The translations under genes and the position numbers were made by a program. This document shows, piece by piece, positions 1 to 11,434 of a stretch of 64,000 nt of DNA. The first letter of the stretch is position 1, and each line of letters begins with the position of its first letter. Below the pieces are notes generated by a model. That model was given only the letters and a program-made list of their open reading frames with translations. It was not told the DNA's origin and did no database searches. Location: contig JAUJOO010000004.1 of the NCBI GenBank assembly GCA_030447585.1, positions 110,025-174,024 on the forward strand, written 5' to 3'. The DNA is from Nocardioidaceae bacterium (GTDB taxonomy: Bacteria; Actinomycetota; Actinomycetes; Propionibacteriales; Nocardioidaceae).

Positions 1-53
1 CAGGCGAGCGTGATCGCCTGGCGCATTGCCAGGAGTTCGGCGTCGCTTGCCAT
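1..53 (-). CDS. ribD: Riboflavin biosynthesis bifunctional deaminase/reductase RibD, N-terminal fragment (runs off window)
   Basis: Reverse complement from 53 reads MASDAELLAMRQAITLA, like the RibD deaminase N terminus; lies directly downstream of an FMN riboswitch. Confidence 0.65.
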   Translation of the reverse strand, partial: MASDAELLAMRQAITLA

Positions 54-184
54 CACAGGCCCCTTCGTCAGCGCCGTGTCGCGCGACTCCAGGGTCTCCG
101 ACCACGGCGAGACACGGTCCAGGCACCTCGCCAGGCGCCGAAGCGCCCGACGAGCTCGCGCCGGTTGGCGTCGTCCGTACGTCG

Positions 185-310
185 GCGTGCATCCTCCCAT
201 CCGGACTTTAACCGTCGGTCCCGGAGTTTCACCGGGTCAACCGACCACCCTGAGGTGGTCGGGTCGCGGACTGTCACCGCCGGTTCGGGATTTCACCGAC
301 CCCGGAGCAC
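185..310 (-). promoter_or_regulatory. FMN riboswitch (RFN element)
   Basis: Minus strand reads GGGGTCGGTGAAATCCCGAACCGGCGGTGACAGTCCGCGACCC...GGTTGACCCGGTGAAACTCCGGGACCGACGGTTAAAGTCCGGATGGGAGGAT, matching conserved RFN segments. Confidence 0.93.
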
Positions 311-388
311 GCGAGCGTTGAACACTCGTGCCGACAAGTATGGCATCTGCTGCCCGGCATCGGGACTCGGCACGGTGTGCGGCTCGTC

Positions 389-1060
389 TCAGCGGCTCGT
401 GGGCTGCGCCTTCTCGGCGAGCGAGCGCAGGTGAGTGACGACGGCGTCGGGGTTGTCGGCTCCGAAGACGGCAGAGCCCGCCACGAACACGTCAGCGCCT
501 GCTTCTGCACAGCGCTCGATGGTGTCCGCGGAGATACCGCCGTCGAGCTGCAACCAGATGTCTGCACCGGTCTTGTCGAGCAACCGGCGGGTCCGGGCGA
601 TCTTCGACAGGCAAAACTCGAGGAAGCGCTGCCCTGCGAAGCCCGGCTCGACCGTCATGATCAGCACCATGTCGAGCTCGGCAAGCAGGTCCCCGTAGGG
701 CTCGATCGCTGTTGCGGGCTTGAGCGCCATCCCGGCCCGTGCCTGCTGGGCCCGGAGCTCACGAGCCAACCGCACCGGCGCACGACAAGCCTCCACGTGG
801 AAGGTGACGCTGCCGGCGCCAGCCTCGACGTAGGCAGGAGCCCACCGGTCGGGGTCCTCGATCATCAGATGGCAGTCCAACGGCTGCGACGCCACCTTCG
901 CCAGCGACTCGACCACCGGGACTCCGATGGTGAGGTTGGGCACGAAGTGGTTGTCCATCACGTCGACGTGGAGCCAGTCGGCGGAAGCGACGGACTCGGC
1001 CGCCGTCCGAAGGTCGGCGAAGTCCGCCGACAGGATGCTCGGCGAGATCTGGATGCCCAT
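389..1060 (-). CDS. rpe: Ribulose-phosphate 3-epimerase
   Basis: [17 protein letters not shown]..., [28 protein letters not shown] motifs. Confidence 0.96.
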   Translation of the reverse strand: MGIQISPSILSADFADLRTAAESVASADWLHVDVMDNHFVPNLTIGVPVVESLAKVASQPLDCHLMIEDPDRWAPAYVEAGAGSVTFHVEACRAPVRLARELRAQQARAGMALKPATAIEPYGDLLAELDMVLIMTVEPGFAGQRFLEFCLSKIARTRRLLDKTGADIWLQLDGGISADTIERCAEAGADVFVAGSAVFGADNPDAVVTHLRSLAEKAQPTSR

Positions 1061-1147
1061 CGGTCGAGCAGTCTAGTGCGCCTGACAAGGCGATCCGACG
1101 CTGACGCGTTCCTGACCACCTTCGAGTCGTTTCCTTACGCCGCGGAG

Positions 1148-2527
1148 TCAGCGGACGCGGCGCAGCACCGACACGAACATGGCGTCGGTCCCGTGCACGT
1201 GCGGCCACAGCTGCAGGTGGGGGCCGTCTCCGAGGTGGGGGACGTCCGGCAGCAGCGCGCGGGCATCCTCCTCCTCCACATCGGTGCGGGTGTGCAGCAC
1301 AGCGTCCACCACGCCACGCGTCTCGGCGGCAGCGGGTGTGCAGGTCACGTACGCGACGACGCCCCCCGGGCGGACGGCGTCGATGCCGGCGTCGACTAGC
1401 GACCGCTGCAGCGGCACCAGCGAGTCGAGATCACCGGTGGTGCGCCGCCACCTCGACTCCGGGCGACGACGCAAGGCCCCCAGCCCGCTGCACGGCGCGT
1501 CGACGATGACCCGGTCGAAGGACTTGGCCGGCCAGGCCGCCCGGGTGGAGTCGACGCAGACGACGGCGCCGGCTGCGGCGTACCCTCTGAGCGACGAACG
1601 GACCAGGCGAGCCCGGTGCTCCAGGCGCTCAGCCGCCACCAATGTCGCACCGTACTGTCGGGCGAGGCCGGTCAAGATCGCCGCCTTCCCGCCGGGTCCC
1701 GCGCACAGATCGAGCCAGCGAACGTCTCGGCCGGGCACCGCCGCGTGCATGAAGGCGAGTGCGGCAAGCTGTGACCCCTCGTCCTGAACGCCGGCCCGGC
1801 CCTCACGTACCGCCGCCAGCGCGCCGGGATCGCCTCCGCCGATCACCGCCGCGTACGGCGACCACCGGCCCGCGGTTACCACGTCGGCAGGCAACTCGGG
1901 CAGGTCGGCGAGGCCCGGACGCAGTGCCAGGGTGACCGCAGCCGGGTCGTTGTCTGCGGCCAGCAGGCTCTCGAGCTCCGCACCCTGCCCCACGAGGCGG
2001 GCAAACTCCTCCACCACCCATCGGGGATGGGAGAACCTGACCGCGAGATGGCCGAGCAGGTCAGTCTCGCGCGACGGCGCGCACTCATCCACCCACGCCT
2101 CGAAGGTCCGCCGCCCGACCGCGCGCAACACCGCATTCGTGAGCCGGACGGGGCGCTCCCCCACGACGGCGCGGACGAGCTCCACCGTCGTTCCCACCGC
2201 CGCATGTGACGGGACCCTCATCGCCAGCAGCTGGTGCGTCCCCATCCGCAGCGCGATCGCGACCTCCACCTGGAGCTCGACGACTCCACCCTTCACACAC
2301 GACTCGAGGACAGCGTCGTAGGCGCCCTGCATCCGTGCGGTCCCGGCCGCCAGCTCGGTGGCGAAGGCGGCGTCGCGTCCGCAGAGCCCACGCTCGCTGC
2401 GAAGCCGAGCCAGCGCCAAATTGAGGTAGGCGTCCTCCTGCGCGACGCGTCGCAGCGCGTCGTACGCCACCTGCCGCGCCGCGTCGACCTTGGTCCGGGT
2501 GCGCGCGCGTCGCGGCTCGACGCTCAC
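1148..2527 (-). CDS. rsmB: 16S rRNA (cytosine-C5) methyltransferase RsmB/Sun
   Basis: NusB-like N-terminal domain, [34 protein letters not shown]; adjacent to fmt. Confidence 0.95.
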   Translation of the reverse strand: MSVEPRRARTRTKVDAARQVAYDALRRVAQEDAYLNLALARLRSERGLCGRDAAFATELAAGTARMQGAYDAVLESCVKGGVVELQVEVAIALRMGTHQLLAMRVPSHAAVGTTVELVRAVVGERPVRLTNAVLRAVGRRTFEAWVDECAPSRETDLLGHLAVRFSHPRWVVEEFARLVGQGAELESLLAADNDPAAVTLALRPGLADLPELPADVVTAGRWSPYAAVIGGGDPGALAAVREGRAGVQDEGSQLAALAFMHAAVPGRDVRWLDLCAGPGGKAAILTGLARQYGATLVAAERLEHRARLVRSSLRGYAAAGAVVCVDSTRAAWPAKSFDRVIVDAPCSGLGALRRRPESRWRRTTGDLDSLVPLQRSLVDAGIDAVRPGGVVAYVTCTPAAAETRGVVDAVLHTRTDVEEEDARALLPDVPHLGDGPHLQLWPHVHGTDAMFVSVLRRVR

Positions 2528-3453
2528 CGGGTGCCGAAGCGTGTGGTCTCGGTACGCCGTCCGCGCGCCCAGTCAGCGGCCCGCATCCACGGCTTGCCGG
2601 GTGCCTGGACCATGTCGAGCTCGACCGCGTGGGTGCCGGTCCCGACAAGGACGGCATTCTTCTCCACGGCCACCTCGCCAGCAGCCAGCCCGTCGACGTC
2701 GGGACGCACACCCACCGGTCCCAGCTTGACGCGCTGCCGGCCCACGGTCGTCCACGCGCCCGGTGCGGGCGTGCAGCCGCGGATGTGGCGGTCGATGCCG
2801 TCGGCCGCGTCGGTCCAGGTCACCTGGGCGTCCTCAACCTTCACCTTCGGGGCGAGTGAGACGCCCTCGACCGGCTGAGGCTGCGCCTCGAGAGCACCGT
2901 CCTCGATGCCGTCGAGCGTGCGGACCAGCAGCTGGGCACCGTGCTCGGCCAGCCTCGCGAGCAGGCTCCCAGCGGTGTCTTCGGGTCGGACCGTCTCGGT
3001 GAGGAGCCCGTAGATCGGGCCCGCGTCGAGCTGCTCGACCAGCCGGAATGTCGTCGCTCCGGTCACTTCGTCCCCCGCCATGAGCGCCCGCTGCACCGGA
3101 GCCGCGCCTCGCCAGGCCGGCAGGACCGAGAAGTGCAGGTTGACCCAGCCCTTCGGCGGTATGTCGAGCGCGGGCGGTGGCAGCAGGCCGCCATAGGCCA
3201 CCACGGGGCAGCAGTCGGGAGCGAGCTGCGACAACCGGGCGAGGAACGCGGGTTCGGAGGGCCGCCGCGGCTTGAGTACCTTAATGCCCACGCCTGCGGC
3301 AACCTGCGCCACGGGTGAGGCAGCGACGCTCCGTCCACGCCCACTGGGCGCGTCGGGCCTCGTCACCACAGCGACCAGCTCGTGTCTGCTGCCGAGGATC
3401 GCGGTGAGGGATGGCACCGCCGCCTGCGGCGTGCCGGCGAACACCAGGCGCAC
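2524..3453 (-). CDS. fmt: Methionyl-tRNA formyltransferase
   Basis: [46 protein letters not shown]. Confidence 0.96.
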   Translation of the reverse strand: MRLVFAGTPQAAVPSLTAILGSRHELVAVVTRPDAPSGRGRSVAASPVAQVAAGVGIKVLKPRRPSEPAFLARLSQLAPDCCPVVAYGGLLPPPALDIPPKGWVNLHFSVLPAWRGAAPVQRALMAGDEVTGATTFRLVEQLDAGPIYGLLTETVRPEDTAGSLLARLAEHGAQLLVRTLDGIEDGALEAQPQPVEGVSLAPKVKVEDAQVTWTDAADGIDRHIRGCTPAPGAWTTVGRQRVKLGPVGVRPDVDGLAAGEVAVEKNAVLVGTGTHAVELDMVQAPGKPWMRAADWARGRRTETTRFGTR

Positions 3454-3469
3454 TACGGTGCGCCCGCCA

Positions 3470-4012
3470 TCACATACCCCGACCGAACAGGGCGTGCGGT
3501 GACTGCTTGACGACCGGCGGCGCGTCGTCCCACTCCGCCTCGCGAATCACCTTCATGGCGAGCTTGCGCGTAGCGGGGTCGAGGCGGTCCACGAACAGCA
3601 CCCCGTCCAGGTGGTCGGTCTCGTGCTGCAGGCAGCGGGCCAACGTCTCGGTCCCCTCGACGACCACCGGCTCGCCGTACATGTCGAACCCACGTGCCAC
3701 CACGCCGTACGCCCGCGTGCAGTCGAACGTCAGACCGGGGATGGACAGGCACCCCTCCTCGCCGTACTGCGTCTCGTCGCTCAGCGACAGCTCGGGGTTG
3801 ACGAGGTGCCCGACGACGTCATCGACGTGGTAGGTGAACACCCGCAGGCCGACGCCGATCTGCGGGGCCGCGAGCCCAGCACCCGGGGCGGCGAGCATCG
3901 TGTCGGTGAGGTCGCGGACGAGGGTCCGGATCTGCTTGTCGAAGTCGACCACTGGGCTGGCGACGCTGCGCAGGATCGGGTCGCCGAACAGCCGGATGTC
4001 GCGCACGGACAT
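3470..4012 (-). CDS. def: Peptide deformylase
   Basis: [41 protein letters not shown] motifs; ORF is open upstream to 4066. Confidence 0.95.
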   Translation of the reverse strand: MSVRDIRLFGDPILRSVASPVVDFDKQIRTLVRDLTDTMLAAPGAGLAAPQIGVGLRVFTYHVDDVVGHLVNPELSLSDETQYGEEGCLSIPGLTFDCTRAYGVVARGFDMYGEPVVVEGTETLARCLQHETDHLDGVLFVDRLDPATRKLAMKVIREAEWDDAPPVVKQSPHALFGRGM

Positions 4013-4062
4013 GGGCAGGCTCCAGGGGCTCTGGGGGGAGGGCCCGTCCAGTCTAGTGACGC

Positions 4063-6093
4063 TCAACCGAGGTCGGGTGGGTCCACCTGCACCCGCACCG
4101 GGGCCTGCTTGCGGCTGCTGCGACCCGCCTGCAGCTGCTGCAGGGCACGGGACAGCGCAGCGCCGCGTTCGCGCGTCGTTCGTACGACGACCCGCGCCAG
4201 TGCCTGCTGTCTCTCGGACACGTCCGCGGGCCCCAGCACCTCGACGTAGCGGGGCAGGGCGAGGGCGGTCAGCGCCTCGGTCAGGGTCTCCGGAGCAGCG
4301 GCGACAGTGGCGAGCCTGGCAGCCGGCGTCAGTCGGGCAGCTGCTCGGTCGGCAAGCTCGCGGTCGGCGAAACCCGCTGGATCCCAGCGCACCAGCGACT
4401 GCAGTGCCGGTGAGGTGGGGTCCCCCACCGCGACGACGCGGCCTCCCTCGGCCGCGGGGCGCACCAGCGCTGCGACGGTGAACCAGCGTCTCAGCGCCTC
4501 CTCGCCTGCGCGGTAGCCCGGCCGGGTCAGCGTCAGCCAGGTGTCGAGCAGCACTGCGGCGGCGTAGCCACCGGCGACCCGAGGCTCGGCTCCTGGCGTT
4601 GCCACCACCAGCACCCGCCGGGGGTCGACCTCATCGAGGACATGAGCGCCGCCGGACGACACGACCGGGGTGTGCGGGAATGACCGCCCCCACTCCTCCG
4701 CGGTGCGAAGCGCCCCGACCACGGGGGCACGCAGCCTGTCAGCGCGACAGTGCGGGCAGGCCCAGGACTCGGCTCTGCCGGCGCACCAGCGGCACTGCGG
4801 CGGCTGTGTCGCTGACGTCCGAGCCAGCGGGCCGGCGCAGCGTTCGCATCGGGCCGCACGCCGGCAGGCGGAGCATGCCAGCGCCGGCTGGTAGCCGTAG
4901 CGGGGCGAGTGGACAAGCACCGGCCCGGCGCCGAGCGCCGCGCGGACCACCTCGAAGACCCGACGCGGCATCCGGGCCGCGGGCACCGGCTCACGCTCGA
5001 GCTCGGAGTCGCTCTCGCCTGCGACGTGCACCTGCGGCGCTCGGTCGCGGACGACGGCGCGCGGCGCGCTGAGAGCGGCGGCCCAGCCGGACACGACCAG
5101 CGCCTGAGCCTCGACCGACCTCGCCACGGCGCCGAACAAGGTGGCCGCTCCCTCATGGTGCGCACGCAGCAGGAGCACCTCACGGGCGTGCGGGTACGGC
5201 GCCCGGGGTTCGGCGTACTGGTCGTCACCGTCGTCCCACATCGCGACGAGCCCGAGGTCGTGGACGGGAGCGAAGGCGGCGGCCCGGGTGCCGACGACGA
5301 TGCAGACGCGGCCACGCGAGACGGCCAGGAAGCTTCGGTAACGCGCTGCCGGCCCCAGGTCCGCGGTGAGGGTGACGTGTCGCCCTGGGCCTAGCAGCTC
5401 GGTGAGTGCCCGGTCGAGCCTGCTGACGTCGCGGGCGTCCGGCACGCAGAGCAGACTCCCGCGACCCGCAGCTGCTGTGGCCGCCGCCGCCTCGGCGAAC
5501 CGCGCTGGCCAGGCCTCCGAAGGTAGGGCGGTCCAGACCGCCCGAGGTGCACTACCGCTGAGCAGGCGCGTCACGAACGCGCCCCCACCGTCGTACGCCG
5601 CCCACGGCTCCATCAGCCGGTCAAGTCCCGGCACGAGCACAGCCGCCCGCTCAGGGGGTGCTTCATCCTCCACCCGCGCGTGCCGTGGAGGTACCGCGAG
5701 CCGCAGCACGTCGGCCACCGTACCGGCATACCGGTCGGCCACCAGCCGGGCGAGCCCGCGGACCGCGGGCGCGAGCACCGGCTCTGCCGACACCACCGTC
5801 CGCAGCGGCGACAGTCGCCCGGGGTGGTCGGACTCGTCTCGCCGTTCGACGAGGAAGCCGGCGACGTCGCGACCCGCGAACCGTACTTTGACGCGGCAGC
5901 CCGGCTGCGCCTCCTCATGCAGGCGCGCGGGGACGCTGTAGTCGAACGGCCGGTCGAGGTGGGCGAGCGGGAGGTCCACGAGCACCGTGGCGACCGGTCG
6001 GTCGGGGGCCGGTCCATCGACGGGGGTCGGACGCCGACGACGAACTGCGCTCTTGAGGAGCGTGAGCTGCTCGGGGGCGGGCGTCGAGGTCAC
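4063..6093 (-). CDS. priA: Primosomal protein N' (PriA), actinobacterial type with degenerate ATPase motifs
   Basis: Zn-binding Cys cluster CSACRRAARCERCAGP...CRWCAGRAESWACPHC; N-terminal VDLPLAHLDRPFDYSVP; no Walker A GxTGSGKT. Confidence 0.9.
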   Translation of the reverse strand: MTSTPAPEQLTLLKSAVRRRRPTPVDGPAPDRPVATVLVDLPLAHLDRPFDYSVPARLHEEAQPGCRVKVRFAGRDVAGFLVERRDESDHPGRLSPLRTVVSAEPVLAPAVRGLARLVADRYAGTVADVLRLAVPPRHARVEDEAPPERAAVLVPGLDRLMEPWAAYDGGGAFVTRLLSGSAPRAVWTALPSEAWPARFAEAAAATAAAGRGSLLCVPDARDVSRLDRALTELLGPGRHVTLTADLGPAARYRSFLAVSRGRVCIVVGTRAAAFAPVHDLGLVAMWDDGDDQYAEPRAPYPHAREVLLLRAHHEGAATLFGAVARSVEAQALVVSGWAAALSAPRAVVRDRAPQVHVAGESDSELEREPVPAARMPRRVFEVVRAALGAGPVLVHSPRYGYQPALACSACRRAARCERCAGPLARTSATQPPQCRWCAGRAESWACPHCRADRLRAPVVGALRTAEEWGRSFPHTPVVSSGGAHVLDEVDPRRVLVVATPGAEPRVAGGYAAAVLLDTWLTLTRPGYRAGEEALRRWFTVAALVRPAAEGGRVVAVGDPTSPALQSLVRWDPAGFADRELADRAAARLTPAARLATVAAAPETLTEALTALALPRYVEVLGPADVSERQQALARVVVRTTRERGAALSRALQQLQAGRSSRKQAPVRVQVDPPDLG

Positions 6094-6149
6094 GCCGACT
6101 GTCTACCAGCAGCTTCCGACGTCACCCGGCGGCTCCGTTTCGCGACGGC

Positions 6150-7343
6150 TCAGATTCCGGCTGCTGCCTTGAGGGCGGTGGTGCGGTCGGTGCGCTCCCA
6201 GGTGAACTCCGGCAGCTCCCGGCCGAAGTGTCCGTACGCGGCGGTGAGGGCGTAGATGGGGCGCAGGAGGTCGAGGTCGCGGATGATGGCGGCGGGGCGC
6301 AGGTCGAAGACCTCGAGCACTGCCTCGCGGATGACGTCGACGTCGGCGTTCTCGGTGCCGAAGCAGTCGATGTAGAAACCCACCGGATGCGCCTTTCCGA
6401 TGGCATAGGCGACCTGGACCTCGCACCGCCTGGCCAGGCCGGCTGCGACGACGTTCTTGGCGACCCAGCGCATGGCGTACGCACCGGACCGGTCCACCTT
6501 GGAGGGATCCTTGCCACTGAAGGCACCACCGCCGTGGCGGGCCATGCCCCCGTAGGTGTCGATGATGATCTTGCGGCCGGTGAGGCCGGCATCTCCCATC
6601 GGCCCACCGATCACGAAGCGACCGGTCGGGTTGACCAGGAGATGGTAGTCGCTGATGTCGATGTCGAACTGGCCGAGCACCTCGTCGACGACATGCTTTT
6701 TGATGTCAGGGGTCAGCATCGCGCCGACGTCGATGTCACCGGCGTGCTGGCTCGACACGACCACGGTGTCCACCCGCGTCGGGCGGTCGCCGTCGTACTC
6801 GATGGTGACCTGCGTCTTGCCGTCCGGACGCAGGTAGGGCATCGTGGCGTCCTTGCGGACCTGGGTGAGCCGTTCGGCCAGCCGGTGGGCGATCATGATC
6901 GGCAGCGGCATCAGCTCGGGAGTCTCGTCGCAGGCGTAGCCGAACATCAGCCCTTGGTCGCCTGCACCCTGCTGGTCGAGCGGGTCGTGGGAGTGTTCGA
7001 GACGCTCCTCGTAGGCGTCGTCGACACCGCGGGCGATGTCTTGCGACTGGGCACCGATGGCTACCTGGACGCCGCACGACCGACCGTCGAACCCCTTCCG
7101 TGAGGAGTCGTAGCCGATCTCCAGGACGCGCTCGCGGACGATGTCGGCGATGGGAGCGTAGGCGTCTGTCGTCACCTCGCCCACGACGACGACGAGCCCC
7201 GTGGTCAGCACGGTCTCGACGGCAACGCGGCTCGTGGGGTCGTCTGCGAGGAGAGCGTCGAGGATCGAGTCGCTGATCTGGTCAGCGATCTTGTCGGGAT
7301 GTCCTTCGGTGACGGACTCAGACGTGAACAGACGACCTGTCAA
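6150..7343 (-). CDS. metK: S-adenosylmethionine synthetase
   Basis: [59 protein letters not shown]; probable TTG start at 7343. Confidence 0.97.
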   Translation of the reverse strand: MTGRLFTSESVTEGHPDKIADQISDSILDALLADDPTSRVAVETVLTTGLVVVVGEVTTDAYAPIADIVRERVLEIGYDSSRKGFDGRSCGVQVAIGAQSQDIARGVDDAYEERLEHSHDPLDQQGAGDQGLMFGYACDETPELMPLPIMIAHRLAERLTQVRKDATMPYLRPDGKTQVTIEYDGDRPTRVDTVVVSSQHAGDIDVGAMLTPDIKKHVVDEVLGQFDIDISDYHLLVNPTGRFVIGGPMGDAGLTGRKIIIDTYGGMARHGGGAFSGKDPSKVDRSGAYAMRWVAKNVVAAGLARRCEVQVAYAIGKAHPVGFYIDCFGTENADVDVIREAVLEVFDLRPAAIIRDLDLLRPIYALTAAYGHFGRELPEFTWERTDRTTALKAAAGI

Positions 7344-7383
7344 GGCGGGTCTCCTCAGATGGGGGCGTTGGGCTGCGGCCAGC

Positions 7384-8658
7384 CTAGCGGCAGGCACCCG
7401 CCGAACCTGGCGTTGTTTCGCCCTCGGTTGTGGACCACCGCGTCGACACCTGGTCCCACACGGCGTGCGCGAGGTCTGTCTTCGAGCCCCGCGGCAGGCT
7501 CGTCTCCCCGCCCTCGGCCGACAGGATCACTGCCTGGTTGTCGTCGGCACCGAAGACCCCTCCCCCGGAGACGTCGTTGACGACGAGCAGGTCACACCGT
7601 TTGCGGCGGAGCTTGGCGCGTGCGTGCGCGAGGACGCCTGCCTGGACGTCCCCTGTCTCCGCGGCGAAGCCGACCAGCACTGGAATCCACGAGTCGCCAC
7701 GCTGGCGCACCAGGGCGGCGAGGACGTCCGGGGTCTCGACCAGCTCGATCGTGGGCGCGGTGCCGTCGGCGCGTTTCTTGATCTTGTGGTCGGTCCTGAC
7801 CGCCGGCTTGAAGTCAGCGGGCGCTGCGGCCATCACGACCGCGTCGGCGTCGCGGGCCACGTCGAGGACGGCAGCGTGGAGCTCATCGGTGGATGTCACC
7901 GGCACGACCTTGACTCCGGCGGGCTCTGGAAGCGACACGTTGGCGGCGACCAGGACGACGTCGGCGCCCCGGGCAGCCGCGGTCGCTGCAAGTGCGTAGC
8001 CCTGCTTGCCCGACGAGCTGTTGCCGAGGAAACGCACAGGGTCGAGCGGTTCCCTGGTGCCGCCCGCCGAGACCACCACGCGCCGACCGGCGAGGTCGTT
8101 CGCGGCGGTTTCACCGCGGCGTAGCACCTCGCGGCAGTAGGCGAAGATCTCGGCAGGCTCCGGCAGCCTGCCGAGCCCGGTGTCGGCGCCGGTCAGCCGC
8201 CCGTGAGCAGGAGGTATGACGAACACGCCACGGCTGCGCAGCGTCTCGACGTTGGCCTGCGTGGCCGGGTGCTGCCACATCTCGGTGTGCATGGCCGGCG
8301 CGAGGACGACCGGGCAACGCGCGGTCAGCAGCGTCGCGGTGAGCAGGTCGTCGGCGAGCCCGTGCGCGGCTTTGGCGACCACGTTGGCGGTTGCGGGGGC
8401 GACGACCACGATGTCGGCCTGCTTGCCGACCGCGACATGGGCCACCGACGCCACGTCGTCGAAGACGGAGCTCGACACGGGTTTCCCCGACAACGCCTCC
8501 CAGGTGGCGGTACCGACGAAACGAAGCGCCGCCTCGGTGGGGATGACCGTCACGTCGTCACCGGACTCGGTGAAGCGGCGTACCAGCTCGCAGGCCTTGT
8601 AGGCGGCGATGCCACCGCTCACCCCGAGGACGACGCGCGTCGCGGAGCTACCCGACAT
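7384..8658 (-). CDS. coaBC: Bifunctional phosphopantothenoylcysteine decarboxylase/synthase
   Basis: [56 protein letters not shown]. Confidence 0.96.
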   Translation of the reverse strand: MSGSSATRVVLGVSGGIAAYKACELVRRFTESGDDVTVIPTEAALRFVGTATWEALSGKPVSSSVFDDVASVAHVAVGKQADIVVVAPATANVVAKAAHGLADDLLTATLLTARCPVVLAPAMHTEMWQHPATQANVETLRSRGVFVIPPAHGRLTGADTGLGRLPEPAEIFAYCREVLRRGETAANDLAGRRVVVSAGGTREPLDPVRFLGNSSSGKQGYALAATAAARGADVVLVAANVSLPEPAGVKVVPVTSTDELHAAVLDVARDADAVVMAAAPADFKPAVRTDHKIKKRADGTAPTIELVETPDVLAALVRQRGDSWIPVLVGFAAETGDVQAGVLAHARAKLRRKRCDLLVVNDVSGGGVFGADDNQAVILSAEGGETSLPRGSKTDLAHAVWDQVSTRWSTTEGETTPGSAGACR

Positions 8659-8680
8659 GAGTCATCTCACCTCGAGCGCT

Positions 8681-8962
8681 CTAGGAGCTGAGGTCTTCTT
8701 CCGGCTCGATGTCCTCGCAGGTGAGGAGGTCGGCGTTGATCTCACGCAGCGCGATCGACAGCGGCTTCTCCTGCACGTGGGTGTCGACGAGCGGGCCGAC
8801 GTACTCGAGCAGGCCCTCACCCAGCTGGGAGTAGTAGGCGTTGATCTGGCGCGCGCGCTTGGCGGAGTACAGCACGAGCTTGTACTTGGAGTCGGTCTTC
8901 TCGAGCAGGGAGTCGATGGGGGGGTTGGTGATCCCCTCGGCGACGGGCAGGGAGCCTGACAC
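8681..8962 (-). CDS. rpoZ: RNA polymerase omega subunit
   Basis: [38 protein letters not shown]; syntenic with gmk/coaBC. Confidence 0.95.
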   Translation of the reverse strand: MSGSLPVAEGITNPPIDSLLEKTDSKYKLVLYSAKRARQINAYYSQLGEGLLEYVGPLVDTHVQEKPLSIALREINADLLTCEDIEPEEDLSS

Positions 8963-9009
8963 GCAGATGCCTCATTCAAAGGTTGGGACGGATCACGTCG
9001 TGACCCGGG

Positions 9010-9651
9010 CTAGGTCAAGTCGCGTTCGGACGCGGCCGAACTCATCAATGTTACCAACTGGGCGGCTGCGGCGGAAACTTCGGTGTTGACGACGGTCTCG
9101 TCGAACTCTTGTTCGGCGGCCATCTCGACGACTGCGGTCTCCAGCCGCCTGACTCTTTCCTCCTCCGTCTCGGTTCCTCGCTCGTCCAGGCGGCGGACCA
9201 GCTCTTCCCAGGAGGGCGGGGCCAAGAACACGAAGAGCGCCTCGGGCATCGACTCCTTGACCTGCCTGGCGCCTTGCAGGTCGATCTCCAGCAGCGCGGG
9301 TCGGCCTTCTCGCAGCGCCTTTTCGACCGGCTCTCTCGGTGTGCCGTACCGCGCCGAGCCGTGAACCACTGCCCACTCCAGCAGCTCGTCGGCGGCGATC
9401 AGCTGGTCGAACCGGGCGTCGTCGACGAACCGGTAGTGCACGCCGTCTGTCTCCCCCGGCCTTGGTGGTCGCGTCGTCACCGAGACAGAGATCCACACCT
9501 CGGGACAGGTGTCGCGGATGTACGCCGAGACGGTTCCCTTGCCGACCGCTGTCGGACCCGCGAGCACAGTCAACCGGCTGCGGCCTGAGGACAGGGCCTG
9601 CTCAGCGCTGTTCAAACTCACGCTCGAGCGCAGCCGCCTGGTTCGTGCCAA
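9010..9651 (-). CDS. gmk: Guanylate kinase (start uncertain; overlaps mihF end)
   Basis: [35 protein letters not shown]. Confidence 0.95.
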   Translation of the reverse strand: MARTRRLRSSVSLNSAEQALSSGRSRLTVLAGPTAVGKGTVSAYIRDTCPEVWISVSVTTRPPRPGETDGVHYRFVDDARFDQLIAADELLEWAVVHGSARYGTPREPVEKALREGRPALLEIDLQGARQVKESMPEALFVFLAPPSWEELVRRLDERGTETEEERVRRLETAVVEMAAEQEFDETVVNTEVSAAAAQLVTLMSSAASERDLT

Positions 9652-9919
9652 GGCCTCCCACCCGCCGAGACTCCGAGATGTGCAGCCGCTGCATCAGCGT
9701 CTTCGCCCTGACTTTGCCTACGCCTGGCATCGCCTGGAGGAGGTCAAGCACCTTCATCTTGGCAACGGCCTCGTTCGTCCGACCACTCTCGAGCACCTCG
9801 GCCAGCGAGGTCCCTGAGTGCTTCAGCCGGTTCTTCACCTCGGCACGCTCCCGGCGTACGCGGGCCGCCTTTTCCAGCGCCGCTCGGCGCTGCTCGGCGG
9901 TCAGCTCAGGCACAGCCAC
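9602..9919 (-). CDS. mihF: Integration host factor, actinobacterial type
   Basis: [28 protein letters not shown]...[32 protein letters not shown]. Confidence 0.95.
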   Translation of the reverse strand: MAVPELTAEQRRAALEKAARVRRERAEVKNRLKHSGTSLAEVLESGRTNEAVAKMKVLDLLQAMPGVGKVRAKTLMQRLHISESRRVGGLGTNQAAALEREFEQR

Positions 9920-10020
9920 AGCCCAACCTCACTTCCAGGGACAACGAGCGACCCTAGCGTCGTGGCGGTGCTCAGGGGAAGGGACTCCGGGGAGCCGCTG
10001 CCCAGTGGCGGCGAACGGTC

Positions 10021-10587
10021 TCAGAAGCCGGGGATGTCCAGGCTGAGGTCGCAGTGGTTCTGAGCGTCGTCAGCGATGACCTGAAATGCGTTCAACGCCT
10101 CGAGCCCCGCCCCGATATCCGGGATCTGCCTTGCCATGGCGGTCTCGGCGAAGTCGGAGAGCGTCTTCCAGTCGTCAGCAACCACGGTTGGTGCGATGTC
10201 CTGGATGGCCAACAGTCGGTCCAAGGTCGTCTGGTCGGCACCGGACAGTGCTGCGGACAGGTCACCGTCGTGGGTGATGTCCCTCAGCTCCGCGCAGTAC
10301 TCGGCGCGGGTGTCATCTCCTTTGTCACGGAGCAGGAAGAAGACCAGCCCGGCCACCACGATGAGCGCGAGGACAGCCGCGACACCGGCGTAGATGGGTC
10401 TCCGGTTCGTCCCGCTCTTGATCTCCTGCGGAAGCAGGTCTTGGCGCGGATAGTCGCCCGGCCCGCGGCGCGGCTCTGGTGGCGGAGCGTAGGGCCCCAG
10501 TGCCGTCGGCTCTGGTGGCCGACCGTACGACCCCTGCCAGCGCCCCGGGTCCGGTGGGGGGCCAGCTTGGCCCGGCGTGTCAGACAT
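10021..10587 (-). CDS. TM-anchored extracytoplasmic protein, island paralogue family member 1
   Basis: Pro-rich N-term, one TM (YAGVAAVLALIVVAGLVFFLL), then YC...C domain EYCAELRDI...NHCDLSLD. Confidence 0.8.
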   Translation of the reverse strand: MSDTPGQAGPPPDPGRWQGSYGRPPEPTALGPYAPPPEPRRGPGDYPRQDLLPQEIKSGTNRRPIYAGVAAVLALIVVAGLVFFLLRDKGDDTRAEYCAELRDITHDGDLSAALSGADQTTLDRLLAIQDIAPTVVADDWKTLSDFAETAMARQIPDIGAGLEALNAFQVIADDAQNHCDLSLDIPGF

Positions 10588-10621
10588 AGTCCCTCGTCCC
10601 CCGCATCCCAGTGCTTCGGCG

Positions 10622-11347
10622 TCAGTTGCCGTCGATGGTGACGTTGCAGGCCTTGACGGCGTACGACTGGATGTTCTTCAAGGCAGCGCTCGGGTCGACC
10701 GGTTCACCGTTGACGGCGTCGATGAGGACCTGATAATCGTCCCTGAGCTGGGCCGGAGCGAGCTCCCTGAAGATCTGGAGCTCAGCCTTCAGCTTGTCGA
10801 GCTCGCTCCGGTCGACGACGTCGAACTCGTTGCTCTTGGCGTTCTTGCGGAACCGCTTACAAAACGTCTCGCCCGCCGGAATGACCGGACTTGGCGGCGC
10901 CGACGTGGGGGCCGCGGATGTGGTGGTCTCGGTCGCCTCTGTGGTCTCCGTCGCCTCTGTGGTCTCCGTCGGCTCTGTGGTTTCCGTCGGCTCTGCCGAG
11001 GTGGTCTCCGGTGGCGTCGTCTCCGCCGAGGTGGTCTCGGTCGTGGTGCCCGCGCTGTCGTCGTTGTCGTCGCCGAGGAACACGAAAGCGCCCACTCCGG
11101 CCGCGCCCAACAGCAGGGCCGCCACCAAGATGCCCGCGATCAGAGCCGCGCGGTTCTTCTTGGACGGCTGCTGTCCGTAACCGCCGGGATCGCCGGGCTG
11201 GCCACCGTCGGGCGGTTGACCTCCGTACGGCGGTTGGCCACCAGCCGGTGCCTGCCCCCCGTACGGCGTAGGTCCGTAGCCGGGCTGGCCGTAGGGGGGC
11301 TGGCCGCCGTACTGAGGTGGTTCGTTCCCCTGAGGAGGCTGGGTCAT
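10622..11347 (-). CDS. TM-anchored extracytoplasmic protein, island paralogue family member 2
   Basis: MTQPPQGNEPPQYGGQPPYG... Pro/Gly/Tyr/Gln-rich tail, TM, TETTEA stalk, C-terminal domain TFCKRFRKNAKSNEFD...APAQLRDDYQVLIDA...ACNVTID. Confidence 0.85.
   Translation of the reverse strand: MTQPPQGNEPPQYGGQPPYGQPGYGPTPYGGQAPAGGQPPYGGQPPDGGQPGDPGGYGQQPSKKNRAALIAGILVAALLLGAAGVGAFVFLGDDNDDSAGTTTETTSAETTPPETTSAEPTETTEPTETTEATETTEATETTTSAAPTSAPPSPVIPAGETFCKRFRKNAKSNEFDVVDRSELDKLKAELQIFRELAPAQLRDDYQVLIDAVNGEPVDPSAALKNIQSYAVKACNVTIDGN
10919..11000 (-). repeat. 18-bp-period tandem repeat encoding TETTEA/TETTEP hexapeptides
   Basis: + strand: repeated ggtctccgtcgcctctgt units with few substitutions. 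Confidence 0.8.
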
Positions 11348-11385
11348 GTGCGTACTGTACGACGTGGGCGGCGCACAGTCGGTCG
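11347..11385 (-). promoter_or_regulatory. Candidate leaderless promoter for island paralogue 2
   Basis: CGTACAGTACGCACATG: TACAGT -10-like hexamer 6 nt before ATG; the same block precedes the 12120 gene. Confidence 0.5.
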
Positions 11386-11434
11386 CTTCCCAGGGTTGTG
11401 GCCGGGTTGACCGGCGCGTGACACCGCCACAGCG

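Noticed and set aside
377-1399. 340-aa plus-strand ORF
   Set aside because: Antisense shadow of rpe and part of rsmB
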